Part shown: one piece after another, positions 7,846 through 16,952 of the stretch
How the letters are laid out: every line of letters starts with the position of its first letter
Position numbering within the stretch: position 1 is the stretch's first letter
Source of the DNA: CAZZKE01 sp964655005
Lineage (GTDB): Bacteria; Pseudomonadota; Alphaproteobacteria; Rhodospirillales; JABHCV01
DNA length: 22,604 bases
Reading direction: 5' to 3'
Assembly: GCA_964655005.1 (NCBI GenBank)
Contig: CAZZKE010000048.1
Coordinates: 1 to 22,604 of the forward strand
Position numbers and translations under genes: made by a program
Notes under the pieces: generated by a model
Databases searched by the model: none
What the model was told of the DNA's origin: nothing
What the model saw: only the letters and a program-made list of their open reading frames with translations

Positions 7846-10443
7846 ATGAACGTCGTAATCGTCGAATCGCCGGCCAAGGCCAAAACTATCAACAAATACC
7901 TTGGCCCGGACTATACCGTACTGGCCAGTTTCGGCCACATCAGGGACCTGCCTTCGAGGGATGGTTCGGTGCGCCCGGACGACGATTTTGCCATGGAATG
8001 GGAGGCCGGCAGCAGGTCCGTCAAGCATATCAAGGCGATCACCGACGCGCTCAAGAAAGCCGATCATCTGTTTCTGGCGACCGACCCCGACCGCGAAGGC
8101 GAGGCCATATCCTGGCATGTGCTGGAGGTACTGGAAAAAAAGAAGCTGCTTAAGGGCGTAACGGTCAGGCGGGTCGTATTCAACGAAATAACCAAGTCCG
8201 CCATTGTCGCGGCGTTCGACCACCCCCGCGACCTGGACATGGGCCTGATCGAGGCCTATTTGGCGCGCCGGGCGCTGGATTATCTGGTTGGCTTTACGCT
8301 ATCGCCGGTACTGTGGCGCAAATTGCCGGGGTCGCGTTCGGCGGGCCGCGTGCAATCCGTGGCCCTGCGCCTGATCTGCGAACGGGAAACCGAAATCGAA
8401 TTGTTCAAGCCGCAGGAATACTGGTCTGTAAAAGCCGGCTTCACGACCCCCGCAGACGCCCCGTTCAAGGCCGCCCTGACCCACCTGAACGGCGACAAGC
8501 TCGGCAAGATGACGATTGGCGACGAGGCGCACGCCCAGCTCGCCGTCGCCGCCATCGAGGCCGCCGACTTCACCGTCACGCGGGTCGAACGCAAACAGTC
8601 AAAACGCAATCCGGCGGCGCCGTTTACCACCTCTACCTTACAGCAGGACGCCTCGCGCAAACTGTATTTCACCACCAAGCGGACCATGCAGGTGGCGCAG
8701 CGGCTTTATGAAGGTTTCAGCATCGGCGGCGAAACGATCGGGCTGATTACCTATATGCGAACCGACGGCGTACAGATCGCCGGCGAGGCGGTCAATGCGG
8801 TGCGCGACCTGATCGGCAGGGAATTCGGATCGAACTATGTTCCCGGCGCGCCGCGGGTATATAAAACCAAGGCCAAAAATGCCCAGGAGGCGCACGAGGC
8901 GATCCGCCCGACCGATGTCGCCCGCAAGCCCGCCGATGTCGCCCGCTATCTGGATGATGACCAGCGGAAACTGTACGAGTTGATCTGGAAACGAACCGTC
9001 GCCAGCCAGATGGAAGCCGCCATCCTGGATCAGGTTGCCGCCGACATAACCTCGCCCGACGGGCAGACGACGCTGCGCGCCACCGGCTCGGTCATCGCAT
9101 TTGACGGTTTCCTCAAGGTCTATCAGGAGAGCCGCGACGACAAGAATGGCGGCAATGACGACAGGAACAAAATTCTTCCCGACCTGAAAGAAGGCGACGC
9201 GCTGCGGCGCACCTCGGTGGAACCGGAACAGCATTTTACCCAGCCGCCGCCACGCTATTCCGAAGCCTCGCTGGTAAAAACCATGGAGGAACTGGGTATT
9301 GGCCGGCCATCGACCTATTCATCGATTATTTCCGTGTTGCAGGACCGCAATTATGTGACTCTGGAAAACCGCCGCTTCGTTCCCGATGACCGGGGCCGTC
9401 TGGTTACCGCCTTCCTGAGCAGTTTCTTCGGCAAATACGTGGAATACAATTTCACCGCCGAACTGGAAGAAAAACTAGACGACGTTTCGGGCGGACGCAT
9501 CGACTGGAAACAGGTGCTGCGCGAATTCTGGGACGACTTTTCCAAATCGGTCGTCGATATCAAGGACCTGCGGGTCAGGGAAGTGCTCGATGCCCTGAAT
9601 GAACTGCTGGGACCGCACTTTTTCCATGACCATGGCAATGGCAAAGACCCCAGGGCCTGCCCGACCTGCGCCGAGGGCCAGTTAAGCCTGAAACTGGGGA
9701 AATTCGGCGCTTTCATCGGCTGTTCCAACTATCCCGACTGCCGCTATACCAGGCCGCTGGTGGTCAATGATGACGGCGACGGCGGCATCGCCGACGCCGG
9801 CCCGGTGGAACTGGGCAAGGATCCGGCCAGCGGCCAGATGATCACCATCCGCAAAGGCCCCTATGGAACCTATGTGCAGTTGGGCGAAGCCGAGGAAATT
9901 ACGGTCGGCAAAAAGGTCAAGAAGACCAAACCGAAGCGGGCCTCGATACCGCGCGGCCTGTCGCCGGCGGCGGTCGATCTGGACAAGGCGGTGGGCCTAC
10001 TGTCCCTGCCCCGCGATATCGGCATACTGCCGGCTACCGGCGAGATGATCCAGGCCGGGCTGGGGCGTTTCGGGCCTTACCTGAAATACGGCGGCCTGTA
10101 CCTGTCGCTGAAAGGCGATGACGATGTCTTGACCATCGGCATCAACCGGGCCATCGACCTGATCGAGGCGGCGCCGAAAAAAGATCCGCCGAAGGTGCTT
10201 GGCGAGCATCCCAAAAGCAAGAAGCCGGTCAGCATTCGCAGCGGTCGCTGGGGTCCTTATGTCGCCCACGGCATGGTCCGGGCCAACATCCCCAAGGGAA
10301 CCGATGCCGATACCCTGAGCCTTGAAGACGCCGTGGCGCTGGTCGATGCCAAGGCCGGAACCGGCAAGGGCGGCAAGAAGAAGGCCCCCGTAAAAAAGAA
10401 AGCGGTCGCAAAAAAGAAGAAAACCGCTGCTCCCGCAGGCTGA
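7846..10443 (+). CDS. topA: DNA topoisomerase I
   Basis: Type IA topoisomerase that relaxes negative supercoils. The 865-residue protein begins with the Toprim domain (VIVESPAKAKTI; acidic cluster ATDPDREGEAISWH), followed by the cleavage domain with the active-site signature LITYMRTDG, in which Y303 is the expected nucleophile. A zinc-ribbon module (CPTC...CSNYPDC) lies at about 605-640, and repeated TopA C-terminal modules (GRFGPYLKYGG, SGRWGPYVAHG) follow. The tail is rich in lysine and alanine (KKKAPVKKKAVAKKKK), a DNA-binding extension usual in alphaproteobacteria. The stop codon TGA at 10441-10443 shares a base with the ATG of rnr, so the two are translationally coupled. Confidence 0.97.
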   Translation: MNVVIVESPAKAKTINKYLGPDYTVLASFGHIRDLPSRDGSVRPDDDFAMEWEAGSRSVKHIKAITDALKKADHLFLATDPDREGEAISWHVLEVLEKKKLLKGVTVRRVVFNEITKSAIVAAFDHPRDLDMGLIEAYLARRALDYLVGFTLSPVLWRKLPGSRSAGRVQSVALRLICERETEIELFKPQEYWSVKAGFTTPADAPFKAALTHLNGDKLGKMTIGDEAHAQLAVAAIEAADFTVTRVERKQSKRNPAAPFTTSTLQQDASRKLYFTTKRTMQVAQRLYEGFSIGGETIGLITYMRTDGVQIAGEAVNAVRDLIGREFGSNYVPGAPRVYKTKAKNAQEAHEAIRPTDVARKPADVARYLDDDQRKLYELIWKRTVASQMEAAILDQVAADITSPDGQTTLRATGSVIAFDGFLKVYQESRDDKNGGNDDRNKILPDLKEGDALRRTSVEPEQHFTQPPPRYSEASLVKTMEELGIGRPSTYSSIISVLQDRNYVTLENRRFVPDDRGRLVTAFLSSFFGKYVEYNFTAELEEKLDDVSGGRIDWKQVLREFWDDFSKSVVDIKDLRVREVLDALNELLGPHFFHDHGNGKDPRACPTCAEGQLSLKLGKFGAFIGCSNYPDCRYTRPLVVNDDGDGGIADAGPVELGKDPASGQMITIRKGPYGTYVQLGEAEEITVGKKVKKTKPKRASIPRGLSPAAVDLDKAVGLLSLPRDIGILPATGEMIQAGLGRFGPYLKYGGLYLSLKGDDDVLTIGINRAIDLIEAAPKKDPPKVLGEHPKSKKPVSIRSGRWGPYVAHGMVRANIPKGTDADTLSLEDAVALVDAKAGTGKGGKKKAPVKKKAVAKKKKTAAPAG

Positions 10444-12686
10444 TGACCAGGAAGCCCAAACAGCCTGCCCCGTTTCCGGGCCGGGAAGATATCCTGAATT
10501 TTATCGAGGAAAGCCCCGGTCGCGTCGGCAAGCGGGAAATCGGTCGCGCCTTTCATTTGAACGCCGATCAGAAACTGAAACTGAAGAAAATCCTGAAGGA
10601 GCTTAAGGACGAAGGATTGCTGGCGAAAGGCCGGACGCTTGCGGCGTCCGATTCGCTGCCGCCGGTCGCCGTCGTCGTCGTCGCCGGTATCGATACCGAC
10701 GGCGAGGTCCTGGCCAGGCCGCAGGGCTGGCGCGGGGAAAACGATCCGCCGGTTATCTATATGGCCCCGGAAAAACGCGGCCAACCGGCGCTCGGCCCCG
10801 GTGACCGGGTGCTGGCCCGCCTGACACGGTCGGCCGATAATACCTACGAAGGCCGCACCATCCGCCGCATCGACGGGGCGGCGCCCCGGGTGCTTGGCAT
10901 CTACGACGTGGTCGAAGGCCAGGGCCGGCTAAGATCGACCGACCGCAAACACAAGGATGATTTCATGGTCGCCGGTGCGGACGCACTCGACGCCAAACCG
11001 GGCGATCTGGTGCGGGCCGAGGTCCTGCCCGGTCGTCGGTCGGGATTGCGTCAGGCGCGTATTCTGGAGCGCCTGGACAAGGATGGTAGCGCCGGATCGA
11101 TCAGCCTGATCGCCATCCACGACAACGATATCCCGACGCAATTTTCCAAAGACGCCCTCGACCTGGCCGCCGCCGCCGGCCCGGCCCCCTTGGGTAAACG
11201 CGAAGACCTGCGCGAGTTGCCTCTGGTCACCATCGATGGCGCCGACGCCCGCGATTTCGACGACGCGGTATTCGCCGAGAAAGATGGCCATGGGTGGCGG
11301 CTGAAAGTCGCCATCGCCGACGTCTCGTGGTACGTACGCCCGGGTGACGCCCTGGACCGGGACGCCTACGCCCGGGGCAATTCGGTCTATTTCCCCGACC
11401 GGGTAGTGCCCATGCTGCCGGAAGAATTGTCAAACGGCTGGTGTTCCCTGAAAGCAAACGAAGATCGGCCCTGTCTGGTCGCCCATATGCGGATCGATGC
11501 CGCCGGTCGCCTGACCGGCCACCGGTTCAGCCGCGCCCTGATGCGTTCCAGGGCCAGATTGACCTATGAACAGGTTCAGGCCGCCCGCGACGGCGATCCG
11601 GATGCAACCACGGCCCCCTTGACAGATACGGTTATCGCCGCACTGTTTGGCGCCTACGAGGCCCTCTGCAAGGCCCGTCGCGAACGCGGCGTGCTGGAAC
11701 TGGACCTTCCCGAGCGGCGGGTCGTTATCGGCGAAGACGGGCGGGTAGAGCGGGTAGAGACCAGACAACGCTTCGACAGCCATAAACTGATCGAAGAATT
11801 CATGATCGCCGCCAATGTCGCGGCGGCGGAAACGCTGGAAAAAAAACGCCAGCCATGCATGTACCGGATCCATGACCAGCCCTCTATGGACAAAATGGAG
11901 GCCCTGCGCCAGTTTCTGGCCAGCCTGTCAATTCCGCTGGCCAAGGGTCAGGTGGTAAGGGCCGATACGTTCAACCGCATACTGGCCAGGGTAAAGGATA
12001 CGAGCAATGCCGAGATGGTCAATCAGGTGGTCCTGCGTTCCCAGGCACAGGCCGAATACAACCCCGATAACATTGGCCATTTCGGCCTGGCGCTAAGGCG
12101 GTATTGCCATTTTACCTCGCCGATCCGGCGCTATGCGGATTTGCTGATTCACCGCGCCATGGTCGCCGGGCTGGGCTTGGGCGATGGCGGCCTGGCGAAG
12201 GATCACCAGGATTTTGCCCGCATGGGCGAGGTCCTGTCGGGCCTGGAACGGCGCGCCGCCAGTGCCGAACGCGACGCCGTCGACCGTTTTACGGCATCGT
12301 TCCTGACCGACAAGGTGGGCTCGATATTCCCCGGACGGATCAACGGCGTAACCCGGTTCGGCCTGTTCATAACCTTGCGTGACAGCGGTGCCGATGGCCT
12401 GGTGCCGATCCGCACCCTGCCCGATGACTACTATGTTCACGACGAGGCCCGCCACCTGTTGCGCGGCAGGCGTACCGGGCGCACCTATCAGTTGGGACAA
12501 TCGCTGGACGTTATGCTGATGGAGGCCGACGCCATATCCGGCAGCATGATTATGGAAGTTCTTGACGATCGGAAGCCGGCCCCCGGCAACAAGGCCGGCG
12601 CCGCCGGAACCATAACCCGCAAGGCCAGGTCAAATTCCCGGGCCGGCCGGCGCAAGACGCGGCGGAAGAAGGCAAAGAACGGGTGA
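10443..12686 (+). CDS. rnr: Ribonuclease R
   Basis: 3'-to-5' processive exoribonuclease that degrades structured RNA. The 747-residue protein has an N-terminal winged-helix segment (about 10-65), cold-shock-like domains (about 70-240), the RNB catalytic domain with the acidic motif TIDGADARDFDDA at 263-275, and a C-terminal S1 domain (about 635-715, FPGRINGVTRFGLFI) followed by a basic tail (RAGRRKTRRKKAKNG). All expected catalytic aspartates in the RNB motif are visible. It starts on the ATG that overlaps the topA stop by one base. A GTG (12683) overlaps its own stop and is in frame with the downstream protease gene, which I place at a later ATG. Confidence 0.96.
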   Translation: MTRKPKQPAPFPGREDILNFIEESPGRVGKREIGRAFHLNADQKLKLKKILKELKDEGLLAKGRTLAASDSLPPVAVVVVAGIDTDGEVLARPQGWRGENDPPVIYMAPEKRGQPALGPGDRVLARLTRSADNTYEGRTIRRIDGAAPRVLGIYDVVEGQGRLRSTDRKHKDDFMVAGADALDAKPGDLVRAEVLPGRRSGLRQARILERLDKDGSAGSISLIAIHDNDIPTQFSKDALDLAAAAGPAPLGKREDLRELPLVTIDGADARDFDDAVFAEKDGHGWRLKVAIADVSWYVRPGDALDRDAYARGNSVYFPDRVVPMLPEELSNGWCSLKANEDRPCLVAHMRIDAAGRLTGHRFSRALMRSRARLTYEQVQAARDGDPDATTAPLTDTVIAALFGAYEALCKARRERGVLELDLPERRVVIGEDGRVERVETRQRFDSHKLIEEFMIAANVAAAETLEKKRQPCMYRIHDQPSMDKMEALRQFLASLSIPLAKGQVVRADTFNRILARVKDTSNAEMVNQVVLRSQAQAEYNPDNIGHFGLALRRYCHFTSPIRRYADLLIHRAMVAGLGLGDGGLAKDHQDFARMGEVLSGLERRAASAERDAVDRFTASFLTDKVGSIFPGRINGVTRFGLFITLRDSGADGLVPIRTLPDDYYVHDEARHLLRGRRTGRTYQLGQSLDVMLMEADAISGSMIMEVLDDRKPAPGNKAGAAGTITRKARSNSRAGRRKTRRKKAKNG

Positions 12687-12718
12687 CGCGGCGGCGAAAA
12701 AAGAGGAAAATCGCCGCC

Positions 12719-14284
12719 ATGACAACAAATAACCGCCCAGCCCCGCGGATATTACTGCTGTTCGGCGTTCTTTTTCTAAGCGCCTGCGCCGGCCAGCGCC
12801 CGGCCAGGATAATTCAATCCGACGGCTTTTCCCGACCGGCGGCCAGGGAAGTTATCGCCACCGGCTTTGAATATATCACCGAACGCTATATCGAGGCCAT
12901 CGCCCCGCAAGACTTCGCCCCGGAAGGCCTGCGCGGGCTGGGGGCCATTGACCCGGAATTCACCATAGAACGGACTCCGGATACCATTGCCCTTAAAATC
13001 GGCGCCGACATCATCGCCAGCTTTCCCCTGCCCGGCGATGGCGATACCGCCGCCTGGACCGAATTAACGGTCGATGCGGCGGTGATCGCCAGATCAAGAT
13101 CGGCGGAACTCGCGCAGGCCACGCCGGAGAAAATCTATGAGGCGATTTTCGACGGTATACTGTCGCATCTGGATATCTATTCACGCTACGCCGGGGCCCG
13201 CGAGGCGGCAAAAAACCGGGCCAAGCGCGACGGCTTCTATGGCATCGGCATCCGTTTCAGGATTGTCGGCCGGCAACCATTGATTACCATGGTCATGCCG
13301 GGTTCGCCGGCCCTTCGGGCCGGGCTTAAAATCAACGACTCGATTGTCGGTATCGACGACAGTCCCACTTCCGGGCTGCCGCACGATGGCGTAGTCAGCA
13401 GGCTGCGCGGCCCGGCCAAGAGTCACACCCGCTTGCGGATCAGGCGACCGGGGCGCGAAAACAGCATGGATTTTGATATCGAACGGAGCCATATAGTCCT
13501 GCCTACCGTCGATTACGCTATTGCCGACGGTATCGTCTATTTGAAAATCAGCAGCTTCAACCAGCGCACCGCCCAGGATGCCCTGGAAAAAATGAAAAAC
13601 GCCAACCATCTGCTCGGCAAGGGCCTGAAAGGCGTGATCCTGGACATGCGGGGCAATCCCGGCGGCCTGCTGAAACAATCGATCAAACTGGCCGATCTGT
13701 TCCTGGCGCAAGGCCGAATATCACAGACCGGCGGCCGCCACCCCGACAGTGTCCAGCGTTACGAAGCCGGCGGCCGGGATATGGCCTATGGCAAGCCGGT
13801 CGTCGTGCTGATTGACGGGATGTCGGCTTCGGCTTCGGAAGTAACGGCGGCGGCGCTACAGGACCGGGGCCGGGCCGTCGTTGTCGGCACATCGTCGTTT
13901 GGCAAGGGCACGGTACAAACGGTTTTGCGGCTGCCCAACGACGGCGAAATAACCCTGACCTGGTCCCGCCTGATGGCGCCATCGGGATATATCATTCACG
14001 GACTGGGGGTATTTCCCACCGTCTGTACCGCCGGGGTGTCCGGTGACGGCGCCCCGCTGTTCGATAACATTCCGGCCCAGAGAATCCGCACTTCGGCGAT
14101 TCTGGAGGCCTGGCACCGTGTCGGTTTCGCGGAAAAGAAGGCGCGTCGCAAGCTGCGGTCATACTGTCCGCCCCGGCGCCGGGTGCAGGCCACCGACAGC
14201 AAAGTCGCCCGCCGGTTAATCAAGAATCAGGCGTTATATACCCGGATGCTTAACCTGACCGCACCGACCGCCGCCGCACGCTGA
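12719..14284 (+). CDS. S41-family C-terminal processing protease, predicted lipoprotein
   Basis: Carboxyl-terminal processing (CtpA/Prc-type) serine protease. From the ATG at 12719 the protein has 521 residues, beginning with a short polar start, a hydrophobic stretch and a lipobox LSAC, so it is probably a lipid-anchored periplasmic protein. A PDZ domain follows (about 175-250, ITMVMPGSPALRAGLKINDSI), then the S41 core with DMRGNPGG. The catalytic dyad fits S371 in MSASASEV and K396 in SSFGKGTVQ. I prefer 12719 over the upstream GTG 12683 because GAGG lies 12 bases before it and the resulting N-terminus is a clean lipoprotein signal; the longer form would add a very basic dozen residues. It follows rnr by 32 bases. 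Substrate unknown. Confidence 0.88.
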   Translation: MTTNNRPAPRILLLFGVLFLSACAGQRPARIIQSDGFSRPAAREVIATGFEYITERYIEAIAPQDFAPEGLRGLGAIDPEFTIERTPDTIALKIGADIIASFPLPGDGDTAAWTELTVDAAVIARSRSAELAQATPEKIYEAIFDGILSHLDIYSRYAGAREAAKNRAKRDGFYGIGIRFRIVGRQPLITMVMPGSPALRAGLKINDSIVGIDDSPTSGLPHDGVVSRLRGPAKSHTRLRIRRPGRENSMDFDIERSHIVLPTVDYAIADGIVYLKISSFNQRTAQDALEKMKNANHLLGKGLKGVILDMRGNPGGLLKQSIKLADLFLAQGRISQTGGRHPDSVQRYEAGGRDMAYGKPVVVLIDGMSASASEVTAAALQDRGRAVVVGTSSFGKGTVQTVLRLPNDGEITLTWSRLMAPSGYIIHGLGVFPTVCTAGVSGDGAPLFDNIPAQRIRTSAILEAWHRVGFAEKKARRKLRSYCPPRRRVQATDSKVARRLIKNQALYTRMLNLTAPTAAAR

Positions 14285-14312
14285 CAAGACGGCTGAAATG
14301 GCGCCGACACGC

Positions 14313-14340
14313 TTGACATGACCGCCGCGCCCTGTATGGT
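14313..14340 (+). promoter_or_regulatory. Sigma-70-type promoter for rpmG
   Basis: TTGACA at 14313-14318 and TATGGT at 14335-14340 are separated by 16 bases, a good match to the vegetative consensus. Transcription would begin near 14347, leaving a leader of about 37 bases before the rpmG ATG. The 99-base gap between the protease and rpmG otherwise holds no obvious hairpin. Confidence 0.6.
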
Positions 14341-14383
14341 GCGCCGCCTAGGTTAACAACGCCCTTCTATCCGGAAAAGAACG

Positions 14384-14551
14384 ATGGCCAAGCCAAGCAC
14401 CATACTGATCAAGCTCGTCAGCACCGCCGACACCGGGTTCTATTACGTGACAAAAAAGAACCCGCGCAACATCACTGAAAAGATGGAATTTCGTAAATAT
14501 GATCCCGTCGTGCGCAAGCATGTGATGTTCAAGGAAGCCAAAATCAAATAA
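14384..14551 (+). CDS. rpmG: 50S ribosomal protein L33
   Basis: Small basic protein of the large ribosomal subunit. The 55-residue product reads MAKPSTILIKLVSTADTG at the start, then FYYVTKKNPRN, KMEFRKYDP and ends FKEAKIK, which is the classic L33 pattern and exactly the usual length. It lacks the CxxC pairs of zinc-binding L33 variants, so it is the zinc-independent form. GGAA lies about nine bases upstream of the ATG, and a vegetative-type promoter lies just upstream. Downstream, ATTTAG (14557-14562) and CTAAAT (14575-14580) could form a weak 6-bp stem, but there is no T-run, so I do not call a terminator. Confidence 0.97.
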   Translation: MAKPSTILIKLVSTADTGFYYVTKKNPRNITEKMEFRKYDPVVRKHVMFKEAKIK

Positions 14552-14605
14552 CTGGTATTTAGCGGGCCGGCACACTAAATAAATTATGGGTCAGGTTCGC
14601 CCGGT

Positions 14606-14639
14606 TACGGTGTTAACGGCATGTGGTGGCTACGGTGTT
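14606..14639 (+). promoter_or_regulatory. Direct repeat TACGGTGTT upstream of divK, candidate operator
   Basis: Nine identical bases occur at 14606-14614 and 14631-14639, 25 bases start to start, in the 156-base leader between rpmG and divK. The spacing of about two and a half helical turns could suit a dimeric regulator or be chance. TTGACT at 14638-14643 follows and might be a -35 element, but the matching -10 is poor. I see no full CtrA box (TTAA-N7-TTAA). Confidence 0.3.
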
Positions 14640-14707
14640 TGACTACGATAGCCGAATGATCCATCATTTGCCGAGTGAGTTGGTGTTGCTGTCAGGACTT
14701 CTTTTTC

Positions 14708-15073
14708 ATGGCTAAAACCATTTTGATCGTTGAAGATAACGAATTGAACATGAAACTGTTCAACGATCTGCTTGAAGCCCATGGCTATGAAACGGTACAA
14801 ACGATGGATGGTCGGGACGCCGTGAGTCTGGTCAGGAAACACATGCCGGACCTGGTCTTGATGGATATTCAGTTACCCGAAATTTCCGGCCTGGAAGTCA
14901 CCAAAATTCTGAAAGCCGACGACGACCTGAAACATATTCCGGTTATTGCGGTGACGGCGTTCGCCATGAAAGGCGATGAGGAAAAAATCCGTGAAGGCGG
15001 TTGCGAAGGCTATATCGCCAAACCCATTTCGGTGCCGGTTTTTCTCGAAACGGTGAACAAATACCTCAGTTGA
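14708..15073 (+). CDS. divK: Single-domain response regulator DivK
   Basis: Cell-cycle response regulator that in Caulobacter relays PleC/DivJ signals to DivL-CckA and so controls CtrA. The 121-residue protein is a bare receiver domain with no output domain. The acidic pocket E9-D10, phosphoacceptor D53 (LVLMDIQLPEISGLEV), T83 and K105 are all in place, and stretches such as VEDNELNMKLF and VTAFAMKGDEEKIREGGCE match DivK closely. I use ATG 14708, with AGGA at 14694-14697, because it gives the standard MAKTILIVEDN start. In Caulobacter, pleD follows divK; here the next gene is a regulator on the other strand 16 bases away, so pleD is not adjacent. Confidence 0.95.
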   Translation: MAKTILIVEDNELNMKLFNDLLEAHGYETVQTMDGRDAVSLVRKHMPDLVLMDIQLPEISGLEVTKILKADDDLKHIPVIAVTAFAMKGDEEKIREGGCEGYIAKPISVPVFLETVNKYLS

Positions 15074-15089
15074 ATCGCCGCAGACGCAA

Positions 15090-15809
15090 TTAGCCGCCGC
15101 GGACGTCTTCGACCATCTCGCGCAAATGTTGGACGTCGCGAATTATCAGCCGGTTTTCCTTTTTCTCAATAATTCCCCGACGGGCCAGATCATTCATAAC
15201 CCTGGCCACGGTTTCCCTGGTGGTGCTGACCCGGCTGGCAATGTCGCTGTGAATTGGAATCGGCTCGATGGCCGCTTCGACCGCCGCATCGTCGATATCC
15301 CCGGCACGGCGCAGCAGGTCGGCATGGACCCGGTTGTTTGCGCCAAGGGTGCTCAGGTCCATGATTCGCTGGGTCGATGTGCGGACAACCCCGGCCAGAT
15401 GCGTCATCACCTTGAGGGCCAGTTGCGGATGGCCTTCCAGCAAACGCAAAAATGCCGAACGCGGCAGAAAGGCGATCATCGCATCGTCCAGGGCAACCAC
15501 CCGGGCCGACCGCGGCAAGCCGTCGATGGCCGACAGTTCGCCGAAATAGCCGCCGGAACGCAACTCGTCGAGAATTATACCGCGTCCGGAAAAGGAATAG
15601 TTAACGACACGAACCCGCCCGCTAACGACAAAACAAACATCCCTGGTGGTGCTTTCCTTGTCGATAATCTGCTGGTGCGGGGCATAACGGCGCCAGCGGC
15701 AATTTTTTTCAATATCCGCCAGTTGTCCTTTATCAAGACCGGATAAAAGCCTGATTCCGGCAAGAGAATTGTCGCCGCCGTCAACCGGCTGTTGAATAAT
15801 CCGCCCCAT
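15090..15809 (-). CDS. Crp/Fnr-family transcriptional regulator
   Basis: A 239-residue DNA-binding regulator. The N-terminal cyclic-nucleotide-binding fold (about 15-140) carries a phosphate-binding cassette, FGELSAIDGLPRSARVVA, with the R-S pair that contacts cyclic nucleotide in Crp. The C-terminal helix-turn-helix reads SDIASRVSTTRETVARVMNDL, including the RExVxR recognition pattern. There is no N-terminal cysteine cluster, so it is not an oxygen-sensing Fnr. The ligand is probably cAMP or a related nucleotide, but this is inferred. It is convergent with divK and divergent from the glycosyltransferase, sharing a 166-base upstream region in which I find no clear TGTGA-N6-TCACA site. Confidence 0.92.
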   Translation of the reverse strand: MGRIIQQPVDGGDNSLAGIRLLSGLDKGQLADIEKNCRWRRYAPHQQIIDKESTTRDVCFVVSGRVRVVNYSFSGRGIILDELRSGGYFGELSAIDGLPRSARVVALDDAMIAFLPRSAFLRLLEGHPQLALKVMTHLAGVVRTSTQRIMDLSTLGANNRVHADLLRRAGDIDDAAVEAAIEPIPIHSDIASRVSTTRETVARVMNDLARRGIIEKKENRLIIRDVQHLREMVEDVRGG

Positions 15810-15975
15810 GTCGCACCGCTTTGTCGGTTATTATATCTGCGTCCGGCCCGATGATAGCCGAACTGGCCGTTAGGTCCATCATGAAATCCGTTCATCGTCT
15901 TGCGTGGCGCCGTTGCGGCGTTTATCTTTGCCCGGAAGCAAGCAACCCGACAGATTTTATCCGGAAATATCAATT

Positions 15976-16950
15976 ATGGTCCGCATCGGCAAAGCCCCCG
16001 CGACAACCATGGCCGTGGTTTTACCGTGCTACCGGGAAACCGGCCATATCCTGAAGGTCATCGCCGCCATCGGCAAGGAAGTGGACCGCATCTATGTCAT
16101 CGACGACGCCTGCCCCGACCATACCGGCGAACATGTGCGCGCCAATTGCCGCGACAAGCGTGTCGAAGTCCTGGAGCAGATGGAAAATACCGGGGTCGGC
16201 GGGGCGACCATGGCCGGTTATCGCAAAGCCCTGGCCGACGGCGCCCAGATTATCGTCAAGCTGGATGGCGACGGTCAAATGGACCCGGCCCTGATTCCGG
16301 ATCTGATAGCCCCGATCACCGATGGCCGCGCCGATTACACGAAAGGCAACCGGTTCTATACGCTTGACCGCATTTCTGAAATGCCCCGGCTGCGCATAAT
16401 CGGCAATCTGGCGTTGTCTTTCATAACCAAGCTGTCGAGCGGCTACTGGAATATTTTCGACCCCACCAATGGCTTTACCGCCATCCACGGCGAGGCCGCC
16501 CGGCGATTGCCGCTGGATAAGATAAATAACGGATTTTTCTTCGAATCGGACATGCTGTTCCGCCTGTATCTGGAACGCGCCCGGGTCATCGACGTGCCCA
16601 TGCCGCCCCGTTACGGCGAAGAAGAAAGCAGCCTGAGTATCCGAAAAATAATTTTTGAATTTGCCGGCAAACACCTGCTCAACGCCTCGAAAAGAATTTT
16701 CTATACCTACTTTTTGCGTGATTTCGGCGTCCCCTCCATCGAACTGGCCATGGGCAATATTCTGGTTCTTCTGGGCGGGATTTATGGCCTTGTCGGCTGG
16801 CGGGAAAGTTCGACGACCGGTATTCCGGCAACCGCCGGCACGGTCCTGCTGGCGGCCCTGCCAATCATCATCGGCAGCCAATTGCTGATATCATTCATCG
16901 ACCACGACGTCAGGAATGTACCGGACCGGGCCTTACACAGGAAATCCTGA
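15976..16950 (+). CDS. Membrane-anchored family 2 glycosyltransferase
   Basis: Resembles polyprenyl-phosphate (dolichol-phosphate mannose-type) glycosyltransferases that transfer a sugar from a nucleotide donor to a lipid carrier at the cytoplasmic face. From ATG 15976 the product is 324 residues. The GT-A fold begins AVVLPCYRE, has IDDACPDHT and the donor/metal motif KLDGDGQMDP, and later FDPTNGFTA and FFESDML. Two hydrophobic segments near the C-terminus (ILVLLGGIYGLVGW and VLLAALPIIIGSQLLI) would anchor it. I choose 15976 over an in-frame ATG at 15904 because the upstream 24 residues look non-coding and GGAA lies close before 15976. It ends 2 bases before the convergent gamma-glutamyltransferase. 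The sugar and acceptor are unknown. Confidence 0.9.
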   Translation: MVRIGKAPATTMAVVLPCYRETGHILKVIAAIGKEVDRIYVIDDACPDHTGEHVRANCRDKRVEVLEQMENTGVGGATMAGYRKALADGAQIIVKLDGDGQMDPALIPDLIAPITDGRADYTKGNRFYTLDRISEMPRLRIIGNLALSFITKLSSGYWNIFDPTNGFTAIHGEAARRLPLDKINNGFFFESDMLFRLYLERARVIDVPMPPRYGEEESSLSIRKIIFEFAGKHLLNASKRIFYTYFLRDFGVPSIELAMGNILVLLGGIYGLVGWRESSTTGIPATAGTVLLAALPIIIGSQLLISFIDHDVRNVPDRALHRKS

Positions 16951-16952
16951 GA

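Noticed and set aside
15810..15975. Crp or Fnr binding site in the regulator/glycosyltransferase divergent region
   Set aside because: No TGTGA-N6-TCACA or TTGAT-N4-ATCAA match can be found; only short GC-rich inverted repeats of chance size.
16951..16952. Bidirectional terminator between the convergent glycosyltransferase and gamma-glutamyltransferase
   Set aside because: Only 2 bases separate the stops and no stem with a T-run is visible around them.
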